Below are positions 9,983 to 19,131 of a DNA stretch of 64,000 bases, piece by piece. The position numbers were made by a program, and so were the translations under genes. Position 1 is the first letter of the stretch, and every line of letters begins with the position of its first letter. The notes below the pieces were generated by a model. That model did not search any database, was not told the origin of the DNA, and was given only the letters and a program-made list of their open reading frames with translations. Origin of the DNA: Streptomyces sp. XY006 (GTDB lineage Bacteria; Actinomycetota; Actinomycetes; Streptomycetales; Streptomycetaceae); the NCBI RefSeq assembly GCF_002237655.1, contig NZ_NOKT01000010.1, forward strand, positions 1 through 64,000, in the 5' to 3' direction.

Positions 9983-10663
9983 ATGGTGCAGAAGGCCAAG
10001 ATCCTCCTGGTCGATGACCGGCCGGAGAATCTGCTTGCGCTGGAGGCGATCCTCTCTGCGCTCGATCAGACGCTGGTGCGGGCATCGTCCGGGGAGGAAG
10101 CGCTCAAAGCGCTGCTCACGGACGACTTCGCGGTGATCCTGCTGGACGTCCAGATGCCGGGCATGGACGGCTTCGAGACAGCCGCGCACATCAAGCGGCG
10201 CGAGCGGACCCGGGACATCCCGATCATCTTCCTCACGGCGATCAACCACGGCCCGCACCACACCTTCCGGGGCTATGCGGCGGGCGCGGTCGACTACATC
10301 TCCAAGCCGTTCGACCCGTGGGTGCTGCGCGCGAAGGTCTCCGTCTTCGTCGAGCTGTACATGAAGAACTGCCAGCTGCGTGAGCAGGCGTCGCTGCTGC
10401 GGCTGCAGTTGGAGGGCGGCGGCAAGGACGCGGACGGCGAGGCCAAGGAGTCGGCCGGGCTGCTCGCGGAGCTCTCCGCGCGGCTGGCCGCCGTCGAGGA
10501 GCAGGCCGAAGCACTGACCAAGCAGCTCAACGACGATTCGACGGACGCCGCCGCGGTGGCCACGGCGGCTCATCTGGAGCGCAAGCTCACGGGGTTGCGG
10601 CGGGCGCTGGACGCGCTGGAGCCCGGCACCGGCAGCACCTCCCACGTCTCCTCGCAGAACTGA
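9983..10663 (+). CDS. osaB: OsaB orphan-type response regulator
   Basis: The 226-residue protein has an N-terminal receiver domain (about 4-125) with acidic pocket VDD near residues 10-12, phospho-acceptor Asp55 in LLDVQMPGMDG, and the conserved Thr and Lys (IIFLTA, ISKPFDP). The C-terminal 90 residues lack any DNA-binding fold and look like a coiled coil (repeated AELSARLAAVEEQAEALTKQ-type heptads). Output is therefore probably by protein contact. In S. coelicolor OsaB is the partner of OsaA and is needed for growth at high osmolarity. ATG 9983 follows GAGGAGGG by 6 bases; the frame is open upstream to 9812, but that extension is low-complexity. Confidence 0.92.
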   Translation: MVQKAKILLVDDRPENLLALEAILSALDQTLVRASSGEEALKALLTDDFAVILLDVQMPGMDGFETAAHIKRRERTRDIPIIFLTAINHGPHHTFRGYAAGAVDYISKPFDPWVLRAKVSVFVELYMKNCQLREQASLLRLQLEGGGKDADGEAKESAGLLAELSARLAAVEEQAEALTKQLNDDSTDAAAVATAAHLERKLTGLRRALDALEPGTGSTSHVSSQN

Positions 10664-10777
10664 CGCACGCGGACGCGGCGTTGCCCGTCCATGACCGCGC
10701 GTCAGTTTCGCGCCTCTCCCGGAGCGACACGAACGGGTGAAGCGGCAGGCACACGTGTCCCCCGTCGTCTCCCCCGG

Positions 10778-10783
10778 TAACCT
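10778..10783 (+). promoter_or_regulatory. -10 element of ftsK (leaderless)
   Basis: TAACCT fits the Streptomyces TANNNT -10 consensus and ends 7 bases before the ftsK ATG, so transcription should start at or next to the start codon. No Shine-Dalgarno sequence is present, which agrees with leaderless translation. Confidence 0.5.
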
Positions 10784-10790
10784 CACACCC

Positions 10791-13550
10791 ATGGCCTCAC
10801 GTCCCTCCGCAGCCAAGAAGCCGCCGGCGAAGAAGGCGGCCGCTTCCGCGAAGGCCCCGGCGAAGAAGGCCGCTGCCAAAAAGGCTCCCGCGAAGAAGGC
10901 GCCCGCCAGGAAGGCCGCGGCCAGGAAAGTCGCGCCCCGGCCGGCACCCAGCCCCACCGGGGGCGTCTACCGGCTCGTGCGCGCCGTGTGGCTCGGCGTG
11001 GCCCACGCCGTCGGTGCCGTCTTCCGCGGCATAGGGCAAGGCGCCAAGAACCTCGACCCGGCCCACCGCAAGGACGGCGTCGCCCTGCTGCTGCTCGCCA
11101 TCGCGCTGATCGTCGCCGCCGGCACCTGGGCCGACCTGAAGGGTCCCGTCGGCGACCTGGTCGAGATCCTGGTGACCGGTGCCTTCGGCCGGCTCGACCT
11201 GCTGGTGCCGATCCTGCTCGCCGTCATCGCCGTCCGCTTCATCCGCCACCCGGAGAAGCCCGAGGCCAACGGGCGCATCGTCATCGGCCTGTCCGCGCTC
11301 GTCATCGGCGTGCTCGGCCAGGTCCACATCGCCTGCGGCTCACCCGCGCGCGCCGACGGCATGCAGGCCATAAGGGACGCCGGCGGTCTGATCGGCTGGG
11401 CCATGGCGACCCCGCTGTCGTACACCATGGGCGATGTGCTGGCCGTGCCGCTGCTGGTGCTGCTGACGGTCTTCGGACTGCTGGTCGTCACGGCCACGCC
11501 GGTCAACGCCATCCCGCAGCGGCTGCGGCTGCTCGGCGTGCGCCTCGGCATCCTGCGCGACCCGGCCGAGGACGCGTACGGCTACGGGGAGGACGACGAC
11601 GAGCGCTACGAGGAGCAGTGGCGCGGGGCGCTGCCCGCACGCCCGCGCGGCAGGCGCGCGCCGGCGCCCGCGGCGTACGACCCCGAGAGCGCCGAGGAGG
11701 AGGCCCTCACGCGGCGCCGGGGCCGTCCCCGGCGCTCGGCCGTGCCGCAGCCCGACATGGACCGGCCCAGGGACGCCGTGGACGTCGCCGCCGCGGCCGC
11801 GGCGGCGCTCGACGGCGCCGTGCTGCACGGCATGCCGCCCTCCCCGGTCGTCGCCGACCTCACCCAGGGCGTGCGGGCGGGCGACCAGGAGCCGACCACG
11901 CCGACGCCGGTCCCGGCCGCCCGGCCCCAGCAGGACCCGCCCCGGCCGGACCGGCCGCAGCAGGACGAGCCCGCGCCGCAGAAGCCCCGGGCGGGCGTCC
12001 GGGACCTCACCAAGGCCCCACCGTCCAAGCCCCGCGACCTGCCCCCGCGCGCCGAGCAGCTGCAGCTCTCCGGCGACATCACGTACGCGCTGCCCTCGCT
12101 GGACCTGCTGGAGCGCGGCGGCCCGGGCAAGGCCCGCAGCGCCGCCAACGACGCCATAGTCGCCGCGCTGACCACCGTCTTCACCGAGTTCAAGGTCGAC
12201 GCCCGGGTCACCGGCTTCACGCGCGGGCCGACGGTCACGCGCTACGAGGTCGAACTCGGCCCCGCCGTGAAGGTCGAGCGGATCACCGCGCTGGCCAAGA
12301 ACATCGCCTACGCCGTCGCCAGCCCGGACGTGCGGATCATCAGCCCCATCCCCGGCAAGTCCGCGGTCGGCATCGAGATCCCGAACACCGACCGGGAGAT
12401 GGTCAACCTCGGTGACGTGCTGCGTCTGGCGGAGTCCGCGGAGGACGACGACCCGATGCTGGTCGCGTTCGGCAAGGACGTCGAGGGCGGCTACGTCATG
12501 CACTCGCTGGCGAAGATGCCGCACATGCTGGTCGCCGGTGCCACCGGCTCCGGCAAGTCCTCCTGCATCAACTGCCTGATCACCTCGATCATGATGCGGG
12601 CGACCCCGGAGGACGTCCGGATGATCCTCGTCGACCCCAAGCGGGTCGAGCTGACCGCCTACGAGGGCATCCCGCACCTGATCACGCCGATCATCACCAA
12701 CCCCAAGCGCGCCGCCGAGGCGCTCCAGTGGGTCGTACGCGAGATGGACCTGCGCTACGACGACCTGGCCGCCTACGGCTACCGGCACATCGACGACTTC
12801 AACAAGGCCGTGCGCGAGGGCAAGGTCAAGCCCCCCGAGGGCAGCGAGCGCGAGCTCCAGCCGTACCCCTACCTGCTGGTGATCGTGGACGAGCTGGCCG
12901 ACCTGATGATGGTGGCGCCCCGGGACGTCGAGGACGCCATCGTGCGCATCACGCAGCTCGCGCGCGCGGCCGGCATCCACCTGGTGCTCGCCACACAGCG
13001 GCCCTCGGTGGACGTCGTCACCGGCCTGATCAAGGCGAACGTGCCCTCCCGGCTCGCCTTCGCCACCTCCTCGCTCGCCGACTCGCGGGTCATCCTCGAC
13101 CAGCCCGGCGCCGAGAAGCTCATCGGCAAGGGCGACGGGCTGTTCCTGCCGATGGGGGCCAACAAGCCCACCCGTATGCAGGGCGCCTTCGTCACCGAGG
13201 CGGAGATCGCGGGCGTCGTGCGGCACTGCAAGGAGCAGATGACGCCCGTCTTCCGGGACGACGTCGTCGTCGGCACCAAGCAGAAGAAGGAGATCGACGA
13301 GGACATCGGTGACGACCTCGACCTGCTGTGCCAGGCGGCCGAACTGGTCGTCTCCACGCAGTTCGGCTCGACGTCCATGCTCCAGCGCAAGCTGCGCGTC
13401 GGCTTCGCCAAGGCCGGGCGGCTGATGGACCTCATGGAGTCCCGGAACATCGTCGGGCCGAGCGAGGGTTCGAAGGCTCGTGACGTTCTTGTGAAGCCTG
13501 ATGAGCTGGATGGCGTGCTCGCCCTGATCCGGGGGGAGTCTGATGGGTAG
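10791..13550 (+). CDS. ftsK: FtsK/SpoIIIE DNA translocase
   Basis: This 919-residue septal DNA pump clears chromosomes from closing sporulation septa. A Lys/Ala-rich tail (about 1-60, repeats of AKKAPAKK type) precedes four membrane segments (about 90-250). A Pro/Arg-rich linker (about 265-440) follows, then the RecA-like motor with Walker A GATGSGKSS (near 584) and Walker B LLVIVDELAD (near 697). The C-terminus is a winged-helix gamma domain (DLLCQAAELVVSTQFGSTS region) that recognises orienting DNA sequences. The ATG start lies 7 bases after TAACCT (10778-10783), a typical leaderless-mRNA arrangement. An in-frame upstream start at 10737 is possible but lacks a ribosome-binding site. Confidence 0.95.
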   Translation: MASRPSAAKKPPAKKAAASAKAPAKKAAAKKAPAKKAPARKAAARKVAPRPAPSPTGGVYRLVRAVWLGVAHAVGAVFRGIGQGAKNLDPAHRKDGVALLLLAIALIVAAGTWADLKGPVGDLVEILVTGAFGRLDLLVPILLAVIAVRFIRHPEKPEANGRIVIGLSALVIGVLGQVHIACGSPARADGMQAIRDAGGLIGWAMATPLSYTMGDVLAVPLLVLLTVFGLLVVTATPVNAIPQRLRLLGVRLGILRDPAEDAYGYGEDDDERYEEQWRGALPARPRGRRAPAPAAYDPESAEEEALTRRRGRPRRSAVPQPDMDRPRDAVDVAAAAAAALDGAVLHGMPPSPVVADLTQGVRAGDQEPTTPTPVPAARPQQDPPRPDRPQQDEPAPQKPRAGVRDLTKAPPSKPRDLPPRAEQLQLSGDITYALPSLDLLERGGPGKARSAANDAIVAALTTVFTEFKVDARVTGFTRGPTVTRYEVELGPAVKVERITALAKNIAYAVASPDVRIISPIPGKSAVGIEIPNTDREMVNLGDVLRLAESAEDDDPMLVAFGKDVEGGYVMHSLAKMPHMLVAGATGSGKSSCINCLITSIMMRATPEDVRMILVDPKRVELTAYEGIPHLITPIITNPKRAAEALQWVVREMDLRYDDLAAYGYRHIDDFNKAVREGKVKPPEGSERELQPYPYLLVIVDELADLMMVAPRDVEDAIVRITQLARAAGIHLVLATQRPSVDVVTGLIKANVPSRLAFATSSLADSRVILDQPGAEKLIGKGDGLFLPMGANKPTRMQGAFVTEAEIAGVVRHCKEQMTPVFRDDVVVGTKQKKEIDEDIGDDLDLLCQAAELVVSTQFGSTSMLQRKLRVGFAKAGRLMDLMESRNIVGPSEGSKARDVLVKPDELDGVLALIRGESDG

Positions 13551-13741
13551 GGAAGCGGGACACGGCGGTCGACTCGCCTGGCGTGTACGGCAATCGGGTG
13601 TCCTGATCGTGACTCTTCCGTAAGGGATCATTGAGCAACCGTTTCCCTTCGGCGTACGTCAAGTTGAGCGAAGCGAAAAGCAGTGACCCCACCATCGGAA
13701 TGTCGGGCCATTCCGATGGCGTACAAAGTGACACCGCCCGG

Positions 13742-13772
13742 TTGCCCCACCCTTTTGTACCCCCCCTAGACT
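13742..13772 (+). promoter_or_regulatory. Candidate promoter of the RodZ-like gene
   Basis: TTGCCC (13742-13747) and TAGACT (13767-13772) are separated by 19 bases, 43 bases upstream of the GTG at 13815. The spacing is long, so this is tentative. The rest of the 264-bp gap after ftsK contains nothing else I can assign. Confidence 0.35.
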
Positions 13773-13814
13773 GAACCTCCAGCACAGGCGGCTATACGCT
13801 CGAAAGGCGCCCCC

Positions 13815-14663
13815 GTGTCCATCGGCAACTCCCCTGAAGACGAGCGTCCGTTCGAAGACGAGCGCGTCGAAGCAGACCGCGAGGAAGCCCGCCCCTCCAT
13901 CGGCCGTGCCCTGCAGCAGGCTCGTATCGCCGCCGGGCTGACCGTCGACGACGTCAGCAGCGCCACCCGGGTCCGCATGAACATCGTGCACGCCATCGAG
14001 GCGGACGACTTCACCCCCTGCGGCGGTGACGTCTACGCCCGTGGGCACATCCGGACCCTCGCCAAGGCCGTCCACCTCGACCCGGAGCCCCTGCTCGCCC
14101 AGTACGGCGAGGAGCACGGCGGGCGCCCGGCACCGACCCCTGCGGCTCCCCTGTTCGAGGCGGAGCGCATCCGTCCCGAGCGGCGGGGGCCCAACTGGAC
14201 CGCGGCGATGGTCGCCGCGATCGTCGCCGTGATCGGCTTCGTCGGCTTCACCATGTTCCAGGGCGGTGACGACGGCGGCAGCGAGGCGAACGTCGCCGAG
14301 GGCTCCACGCCCAGCGACTCCGCCTCCCCGACCACCAAGACCAAGAAGCCCGCCGATCCCGAGCCCGAACCGTCCGACAGCGCCATCGCTGCCGCGCCGC
14401 AGGACAAGGTGACGGTCCAGGTGGCCGCCGTCGACGGCCGCAGCTGGATCGCCGCCCGGGACCACAACAACCGCATGCTGTTCGACGGAGTCCTCAAGCA
14501 GGGCGACTCCAAGACCTTCCAGGACAGCTCCAAGATCCACCTCGTCCTCGGGGACGCGGGTGCGATCGACCTCTTCGTCAACGGCAAGAAGATCGAGGAC
14601 GACTTCCAGCCCGGCGCCGTCGAACGCCTGACGTACACCAAGGGCGACCCCGAGGCCGGGTGA
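13815..14663 (+). CDS. RodZ-like HTH membrane protein
   Basis: The 282-residue protein has an N-terminal Cro/RodZ-type helix-turn-helix (about 28-95: IGRALQQARIAAGLTVDDVS, then VYARGHIRTLAKAVHLDPE), a single membrane helix (about 133-152), a Ser/Thr/Pro-rich spacer, and an extracytoplasmic DUF4115-like beta domain (about 195-270). The order is that of RodZ, which in rods links MreB to the wall synthesis machinery. The location between ftsK and rimO is usual for Streptomyces. The GTG start has GAAAGG 7 bases upstream. A stable hairpin follows the stop, so it is probably monocistronic. The role in Streptomyces is inferred. Confidence 0.85.
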   Translation: MSIGNSPEDERPFEDERVEADREEARPSIGRALQQARIAAGLTVDDVSSATRVRMNIVHAIEADDFTPCGGDVYARGHIRTLAKAVHLDPEPLLAQYGEEHGGRPAPTPAAPLFEAERIRPERRGPNWTAAMVAAIVAVIGFVGFTMFQGGDDGGSEANVAEGSTPSDSASPTTKTKKPADPEPEPSDSAIAAAPQDKVTVQVAAVDGRSWIAARDHNNRMLFDGVLKQGDSKTFQDSSKIHLVLGDAGAIDLFVNGKKIEDDFQPGAVERLTYTKGDPEAG

Positions 14664-14687
14664 CCAGCCCGAAGGAGTGCGGCGAGT

Positions 14688-14717
14688 ACGGGGTTGGCCG
14701 TGATCGGCCAACCCCGT
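14688..14717 (+). terminator. Hairpin terminator between the RodZ-like gene and rimO
   Basis: A perfect 12-bp stem (14688-14699 with 14706-14717) closes a loop of 6 bases. It lies 25 bases after the stop of the upstream gene and 40 bases before rimO. There is no T tract, which is common for actinobacterial terminators. Confidence 0.72.
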
Positions 14718-14756
14718 CGACGTGGGGTGTCAGCGAGACGAAGTACTCTTGAGCCC

Positions 14757-16238
14757 ATGCCTGAACGCCGTACCGTCGCACTCGTCACCCTTGGCTGCGC
14801 CCGTAACGAGGTGGACTCGGAGGAGCTCGCAGGCCGTTTGGAGGCGGACGGCTGGCAGCTCGTGGAGGACGCCGAGGAAGCCGACGTCGCCGTCGTGAAC
14901 ACCTGCGGCTTCGTCGAGGCCGCCAAGAAGGACTCCGTCGACGCCCTCCTGGAGGCCAATGACCTCAAGGGGCACGGCAGAACCCAGGCCGTCGTGGCGG
15001 TGGGCTGCATGGCCGAGCGGTACGGCAAGGAACTCGCCGAGGCCCTGCCCGAAGCCGACGGCGTGCTCGGCTTCGACGACTACGCCGACATCTCCGACCG
15101 CCTCCAGACCATCCTCAACGGCGGCATCCACGCCTCGCACACCCCGCGCGACCGGCGCAAGCTGCTGCCGATCAGCCCGGCAGAGCGGCAGGAGTCCGCC
15201 ACGGAGGTCGCGCTGCCCGGGCACGCCCCGGCCGACCTCCCGGAGGGCCTCGCCCCGGCCTCCGGCCCGCGCGCGCCCCTGCGCCGCCGTCTGGACGGCT
15301 CCCCGGTGGCCTCCGTGAAGCTGGCCTCCGGCTGCGACCGGCGCTGCACCTTCTGCGCCATCCCGTCCTTCCGTGGCTCCTTCATCTCGCGCCGGCCCTC
15401 CGACGTCCTGAACGAGACGCGGTGGCTCGCCGAGCAGGGCGTGAAGGAGGTGATGCTGGTCTCCGAGAACAACACCTCCTACGGCAAGGACCTGGGCGAC
15501 ATCCGCCTGCTGGAGTCGCTGCTGCCGGAGCTCGCCGAGGTCGACGGCATCGAGCGCGTGCGCGTCAGCTACCTCCAGCCGGCCGAGATGCGCCCCGGCC
15601 TCATCGACGTGCTGACCTCGACCCCGAAGGTCGCGCCCTACTTCGACCTGTCCTTCCAGCACTCCGCGCCCGGCGTGCTGCGCGCGATGCGCCGCTTCGG
15701 CGACACCGACCGCTTCCTGGAACTGCTCGACACCATCCGCGCCAAGGCCCCTCAGGCCGGTGTGCGCTCCAACTTCATCGTCGGCTTCCCCGGGGAGAGT
15801 GAGGCCGATCTCGCCGAGCTGGAGCGCTTCCTGAACGGCGCCCGCCTGGACGCCATCGGCGTCTTCGGCTACTCCGACGAGGAGGGCACGGAAGCGGCCG
15901 GCTACGACAACAAGCTCGACGAGGACGTCGTCGCCGAGCGCCTGGCCCGCGTCTCGCGGCTCGCCGAGGAACTCGTCTCGCAGCGCGCCGAGGAGCGGGT
16001 CGGCGAGACGGTCCACGTCCTGGTCGAGTCCGTCGACGAGGAGGACGGCGTCCACGGCCGTGCGGCCCACCAGGCGCCCGAGACGGACGGCCAGGTGCTC
16101 CTCACGAGCGGCGCGGGGCTGACCGTCGGCCGTATGGTCGAGGCGAAGGTGGTCGGTACGGAAGGTGTCGACCTGGTGGCCGAGCCGCTCCCCGGCTCGT
16201 TCGCGTCGCCTTCGTCGAGTGAGGAGGCGGGCAGATGA
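14757..16238 (+). CDS. rimO: Ribosomal protein S12 methylthiotransferase RimO
   Basis: The 493-residue radical-SAM enzyme inserts a methylthio group on Asp88 of ribosomal protein S12. The N-terminal UPF0004 domain carries the auxiliary-cluster cysteines in LGCARN, NTCGF and VGCMAE. The radical-SAM motif [11 protein letters not shown] lies near residue 200, and a TRAM RNA-binding domain ends the protein (about 400-470). A 35-residue insertion before the SAM domain (rich in Pro/Arg) is typical of actinobacteria. The ATG is 7 bases after TACTCT (14744-14749), suggesting a leaderless transcript; no ribosome-binding site is seen. Its stop overlaps the pgsA start, so the two are translationally coupled. 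A MiaB paralogue lies at 47503. Confidence 0.95.
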   Translation: MPERRTVALVTLGCARNEVDSEELAGRLEADGWQLVEDAEEADVAVVNTCGFVEAAKKDSVDALLEANDLKGHGRTQAVVAVGCMAERYGKELAEALPEADGVLGFDDYADISDRLQTILNGGIHASHTPRDRRKLLPISPAERQESATEVALPGHAPADLPEGLAPASGPRAPLRRRLDGSPVASVKLASGCDRRCTFCAIPSFRGSFISRRPSDVLNETRWLAEQGVKEVMLVSENNTSYGKDLGDIRLLESLLPELAEVDGIERVRVSYLQPAEMRPGLIDVLTSTPKVAPYFDLSFQHSAPGVLRAMRRFGDTDRFLELLDTIRAKAPQAGVRSNFIVGFPGESEADLAELERFLNGARLDAIGVFGYSDEEGTEAAGYDNKLDEDVVAERLARVSRLAEELVSQRAEERVGETVHVLVESVDEEDGVHGRAAHQAPETDGQVLLTSGAGLTVGRMVEAKVVGTEGVDLVAEPLPGSFASPSSSEEAGR

Positions 16239-17089
16239 CCGGTGTCCCGGCATCCGCGGCGGGAGGCTCCTCCGGCGCGAGGAGAGCCGCCGCCGGTGCG
16301 GCGTCCAAGGCCGCCCAGAAGGCTCCCGGAGCGGTGGCGGGACACGCGCCCGTGCCGTCGGCCGAGACCGCGGCACCCGGAGCCGTCGCGGGTGAGGCCC
16401 TCGTCCGCGAGGACGCGGCGGGGGCGGCGGGGACCGGTGCCGACGCCCAGGACGACGACCGGCCCGCGCGGGGCGCGAAACTGGCCGCCGCGGCCGTGAA
16501 CCAGGCCAGCGTCTGGAACATCGCCAACCTGCTGACCATGCTCCGGCTGATCCTCGTGCCGGCGTTCGTCGCGCTGATGCTCGCGGACGGCGGCTACGAC
16601 CCGGCGTGGCGCTCCCTGGCCTGGGCCGCCTTCGCCATCGCCATGATCACCGACCTCTTCGACGGTCACCTGGCGCGCACCTACAACCTGGTCACGGACT
16701 TTGGGAAGATCGCCGACCCCATCGCCGACAAGGCGATCATGGGAGCGGCGCTGATCTGTCTGTCCGCCCTCGGCGATCTGCCGTGGTGGGTGACCGGCGT
16801 GATCCTCGGCCGGGAACTGGGCGTCACCCTGCTGCGTTTCCTCGTCATCCGGTACGGCGTCATCCCGGCCAGCCGCGGAGGCAAGCTCAAGACGCTCACC
16901 CAGGGCGTGGCCGTGGGCATGTACGTGCTGGCGCTGACGGGGTGGCTGGCCACCCTGCGGTGGTGGGTGATGGCCGCGGCGGTCGTGCTGACCGTGGTGA
17001 CCGGGCTGGACTATGTGAAACAGGCCATTGTGCTGCGCAGGCAGGGAATCGCCGAGCGCAAGGCCGCGTTGGAGGAGAAGGAAGCGTGA
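16235..17089 (+). CDS. pgsA: CDP-diacylglycerol-glycerol-3-phosphate phosphatidyltransferase
   Basis: The 284-residue integral membrane enzyme makes phosphatidylglycerol phosphate from CDP-diacylglycerol and glycerol-3-phosphate. The CDP-alcohol phosphotransferase signature D-x2-DG-x2-AR-x8-G-x3-D-x3-D is complete in [20 protein letters not shown] and the following ADPIADK (about residues 144-170). About 85 Ala/Gly-rich, probably disordered residues precede the first membrane helix, an extension beyond the usual 180-200 residue enzyme. The ATG overlaps the rimO stop (ATGA-type junction), and its own stop overlaps the cinA start. The three genes therefore form a tightly coupled operon. Confidence 0.93.
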   Translation: MTGVPASAAGGSSGARRAAAGAASKAAQKAPGAVAGHAPVPSAETAAPGAVAGEALVREDAAGAAGTGADAQDDDRPARGAKLAAAAVNQASVWNIANLLTMLRLILVPAFVALMLADGGYDPAWRSLAWAAFAIAMITDLFDGHLARTYNLVTDFGKIADPIADKAIMGAALICLSALGDLPWWVTGVILGRELGVTLLRFLVIRYGVIPASRGGKLKTLTQGVAVGMYVLALTGWLATLRWWVMAAAVVLTVVTGLDYVKQAIVLRRQGIAERKAALEEKEA

Positions 17090-17631
17090 GTTCCACGGCC
17101 ACCGACGTGGTGCGACTACTCACAGTGAAGGGCGAGACGCTCGCCGTCGCGGAGTCGCTGACCGGTGGCCTCGTTGCGGCGGACATCACATCGGTGCCCG
17201 GGGCGTCCAAGGTCTTCCGGGGCTCGGTGACGGCCTACGCCACCGAACTGAAGCAGGAGCTGCTCGGCGTCGACGCCACCTTGCTGGCGGCGCAGGGAGC
17301 GGTGGACCCGCAGGTCGCGGCCCAGATGGCGGTCGGCGTCCGCAAGGCGCTCGGCGCGGACTGGGGCATCGCGACCACCGGTGTGGCGGGTCCCGACCCG
17401 CAGGACGGACAGGCCGTCGGGACGGTCTTCGTCGCCGTGGACGGCCCGTTCGCACCGGATTCCGGTTCTGCCGGCGGCGGAAAAGTGGAGGGTCTGCGGT
17501 TGAACGGCGACCGCGCGGAAATTCGTAGAGAGAGTGTACGGAGCGTACTCGCACTGCTCCTGAAGGAGCTTGCGGGCGAACAGACTGGGAATGAGCGGGC
17601 ACAGGATACGGAACGGAACGGGGGGTTTTGA
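17086..17631 (+). CDS. cinA: CinA C-terminal domain / nicotinamide-nucleotide amidohydrolase
   Basis: The 181-residue protein corresponds to the CinA C-terminal domain only (PncC type), which deamidates NMN to nicotinic acid mononucleotide. Family blocks visible are AESLTGGLVAADITSVPGAS (about 22-41), the YATELKQELLGV strand, and the TTGVAGPDPQDGQAVGTVF substrate loop. The N-terminal MoCF-like domain of full-length CinA is absent, as is normal for stand-alone PncC. Its GTG overlaps the pgsA stop within GTGA. It is the third gene of the rimO-pgsA-cinA operon. A small insertion rich in Gly/Ser lies near residue 125-133. Confidence 0.9.
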   Translation: MSSTATDVVRLLTVKGETLAVAESLTGGLVAADITSVPGASKVFRGSVTAYATELKQELLGVDATLLAAQGAVDPQVAAQMAVGVRKALGADWGIATTGVAGPDPQDGQAVGTVFVAVDGPFAPDSGSAGGGKVEGLRLNGDRAEIRRESVRSVLALLLKELAGEQTGNERAQDTERNGGF

Positions 17632-17740
17632 TGTTTGCAGCCCTGAGTGAACACGACATCGCTCCCCGCACGGCCGCGGCGCAAGGCGGTACGGTGGGGC
17701 GTAATGGATGCGGCTACGCGGTCCGAGGAGGGAGCCACCG

Positions 17741-18121
17741 ATGATTCTGCTCCGTCGCCTGCTGGGTGACGTGCTGCGTCGGCAGCGCCAGCGCCAGGGC
17801 CGTACTCTGCGCGAAGTCTCCTCGTCCGCCCGAGTCTCACTCGGCTATCTCTCCGAGGTGGAGCGGGGGCAGAAGGAGGCTTCCTCCGAGCTGCTCTCCG
17901 CCATCTGCGACGCGCTGGACGTACGGATGTCCGAGCTCATGCGGGAAGTGAGCGACGAGCTCGCCCTCGCCGAATTGGCCCAGTCTGCTGCGGCCACCCC
18001 CAGCGAGCCCGTGCCCACGCCGGTGCGACCGATGCTGGGCTCCGTTTCGGTGACCGGTGTGCCACCGGAACGGGTGACGATCAAGGCGCCCGCCGAAGCG
18101 GTGGACGTCGTCGCCGCGTGA
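17741..18121 (+). CDS. clgR: ClgR-type XRE transcriptional activator
   Basis: The 126-residue protein has a Cro/C1 helix-turn-helix at about 10-68 ([20 protein letters not shown], then [20 protein letters not shown]). This is the family of ClgR, which activates clpP1P2, clpC, lon and its own gene in Streptomyces. The protein ends in two alanines (VDVVAA). In S. lividans, C-terminal alanines of ClgR are reported as the degradation signal for ClpP, giving feedback control. ATG 17741 follows GAGGAGGGA by 7 bases; in-frame upstream codons add a poorly supported 11 residues. I looked for the ClgR operator CGC-N5-GCG just upstream and did not find a match. The synteny after pgsA-cinA supports the assignment. 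Confidence 0.88.
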   Translation: MILLRRLLGDVLRRQRQRQGRTLREVSSSARVSLGYLSEVERGQKEASSELLSAICDALDVRMSELMREVSDELALAELAQSAAATPSEPVPTPVRPMLGSVSVTGVPPERVTIKAPAEAVDVVAA

Positions 18122-18434
18122 CGCTCCGCGCGTACGTGGCATGAACGAGCGGCGCTGATCGGGCGCCGGGATGTGGTGAGGCCCCGGCCGGGGTTCTCCG
18201 GGAGATCCGGAGGAGAGTCGGTCGGGGTTTTCGCTTGTCCCGGTACGGGTTTGGTGGTCGGGTGCGGTTGTTGGGTGCGGTCGTTGGCTTTGGTGGTCGG
18301 GCTCGGTAGTCGCGTTCAGTCGTATGGTTCGGTTGTCGGGTCCGTCGTCTCGTCCGGTTTGCGTGCGTTTGCCCGTGCGGCGTGCGGCCGTCATCGTTGA
18401 GGGGATGGCCGGGGAACAGTCCACGGAGGTGCGG
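18122..18434. other. clgR-dps intergenic region with GT-rich degenerate repeats
   Basis: This 313-bp stretch has no supported gene. A GC palindrome CCCCGGCCGGGG near 18181-18193 may terminate clgR. From about 18245 to 18345 the plus strand is rich in GGTTG/GGTCGG steps, with TTGGTGGTCGGG repeated at 18251-18262 and 18291-18302. The dps promoter should lie at the right end, but I could not identify it with confidence. Confidence 0.5.
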
Positions 18435-18905
18435 ATGTACGTCGTGAAGAGCCCGTTGTCGGACGCGAGCCTGAAGACCGTGTCCGAGGCGCTGCAGGGC
18501 GCGCTCGTCGATCTGGTGGACCTCGCCCTCGTGGCGAAGCAGATCCACTGGAACGTGGTGGGGCCGCGCTTCCGGTCCGTGCATCTCCAGCTCGACGAGG
18601 TCGTCGACACCGCGCGGACGTATTCCGACACCGTGGCCGAGCGTGCCGCGGCCCTGGGCGTCCCGCCGGACGGGCGGGCCGCGACGGTGGCCGTCGGCAG
18701 CGGCATCGGCGTGACGCCCGAGGGGTGGGTCGACGACACGACCGCCGTGAGCGCGCTCGTCGAGGCACTGGGCGCGGTGATCGCGCGGATGCGGGAGCGG
18801 GTCGAGGCGACCGGGGAGCCGGACCCGGTGAGCCAGGACATATTCATCCAGATCACGGCGGCCCTGGAGAAGCATCACTGGATGTTCCAGGCCGAGAACG
18901 GGTGA
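18435..18905 (+). CDS. dpsB: Dps family DNA-protection / ferritin-like protein
   Basis: The 156-residue protein is a four-helix ferritin-like Dps. The interfacial ferroxidase residues are visible in AKQIHWNVVGPRFRSVHLQL followed by DEVVDTARTY (about 36-66), and a C-terminal EKHHWMFQAEN motif is present. Such proteins form 12-mers that bind iron and protect or compact DNA. There is almost no N- or C-terminal tail, as I recall for S. coelicolor DpsB (same genomic position). ATG 18435 follows GGAGGT by 4 bases; an in-frame ATG at 18405 would add ten residues. It is probably monocistronic. The symbol rests on synteny and architecture. Confidence 0.88.
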   Translation: MYVVKSPLSDASLKTVSEALQGALVDLVDLALVAKQIHWNVVGPRFRSVHLQLDEVVDTARTYSDTVAERAAALGVPPDGRAATVAVGSGIGVTPEGWVDDTTAVSALVEALGAVIARMRERVEATGEPDPVSQDIFIQITAALEKHHWMFQAENG

Positions 18906-18974
18906 TCACCGTCCCGGCGCGCGCGGGCGCGGGCGCGGTAGCGGGCTATGGGCCGGGCGGCCTCGCCGCTCGGC

Positions 18975-19056
18975 GGTGCGGGCTGCGCTGTGCGGGTACG
19001 GGTGCGGGTGCGGGTGCGGGTGAGCGGGGCGTGGGCGAGCGGGGCGGGGGTGGCTG
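18975..19056 (+). repeat. GGGTGC-type G-rich hexamer repeat
   Basis: The plus strand contains GGGTGC-like units repeated about five times (18993-19023), followed by GAGCGGGGC repeats to about 19050. It lies in the 226-bp gap between dps and the next small gene. The runs of three or more G's could form a quadruplex; nothing else is recognisable in the gap. Confidence 0.5.
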
Positions 19057-19131
19057 TGCGTCTGTGTGCCGGTGGTGCGCCCTGTGCGCCGGCGCGGGCG
19101 CCCGAATAGCGTCGGGCCGGAGGTGGCGGCC

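Noticed and set aside
17632..17740. ClgR autoregulatory operator
   Set aside because: I searched for CGC-N5-GCG in this gap; only CGC-N3-GCG and longer spacings occur.
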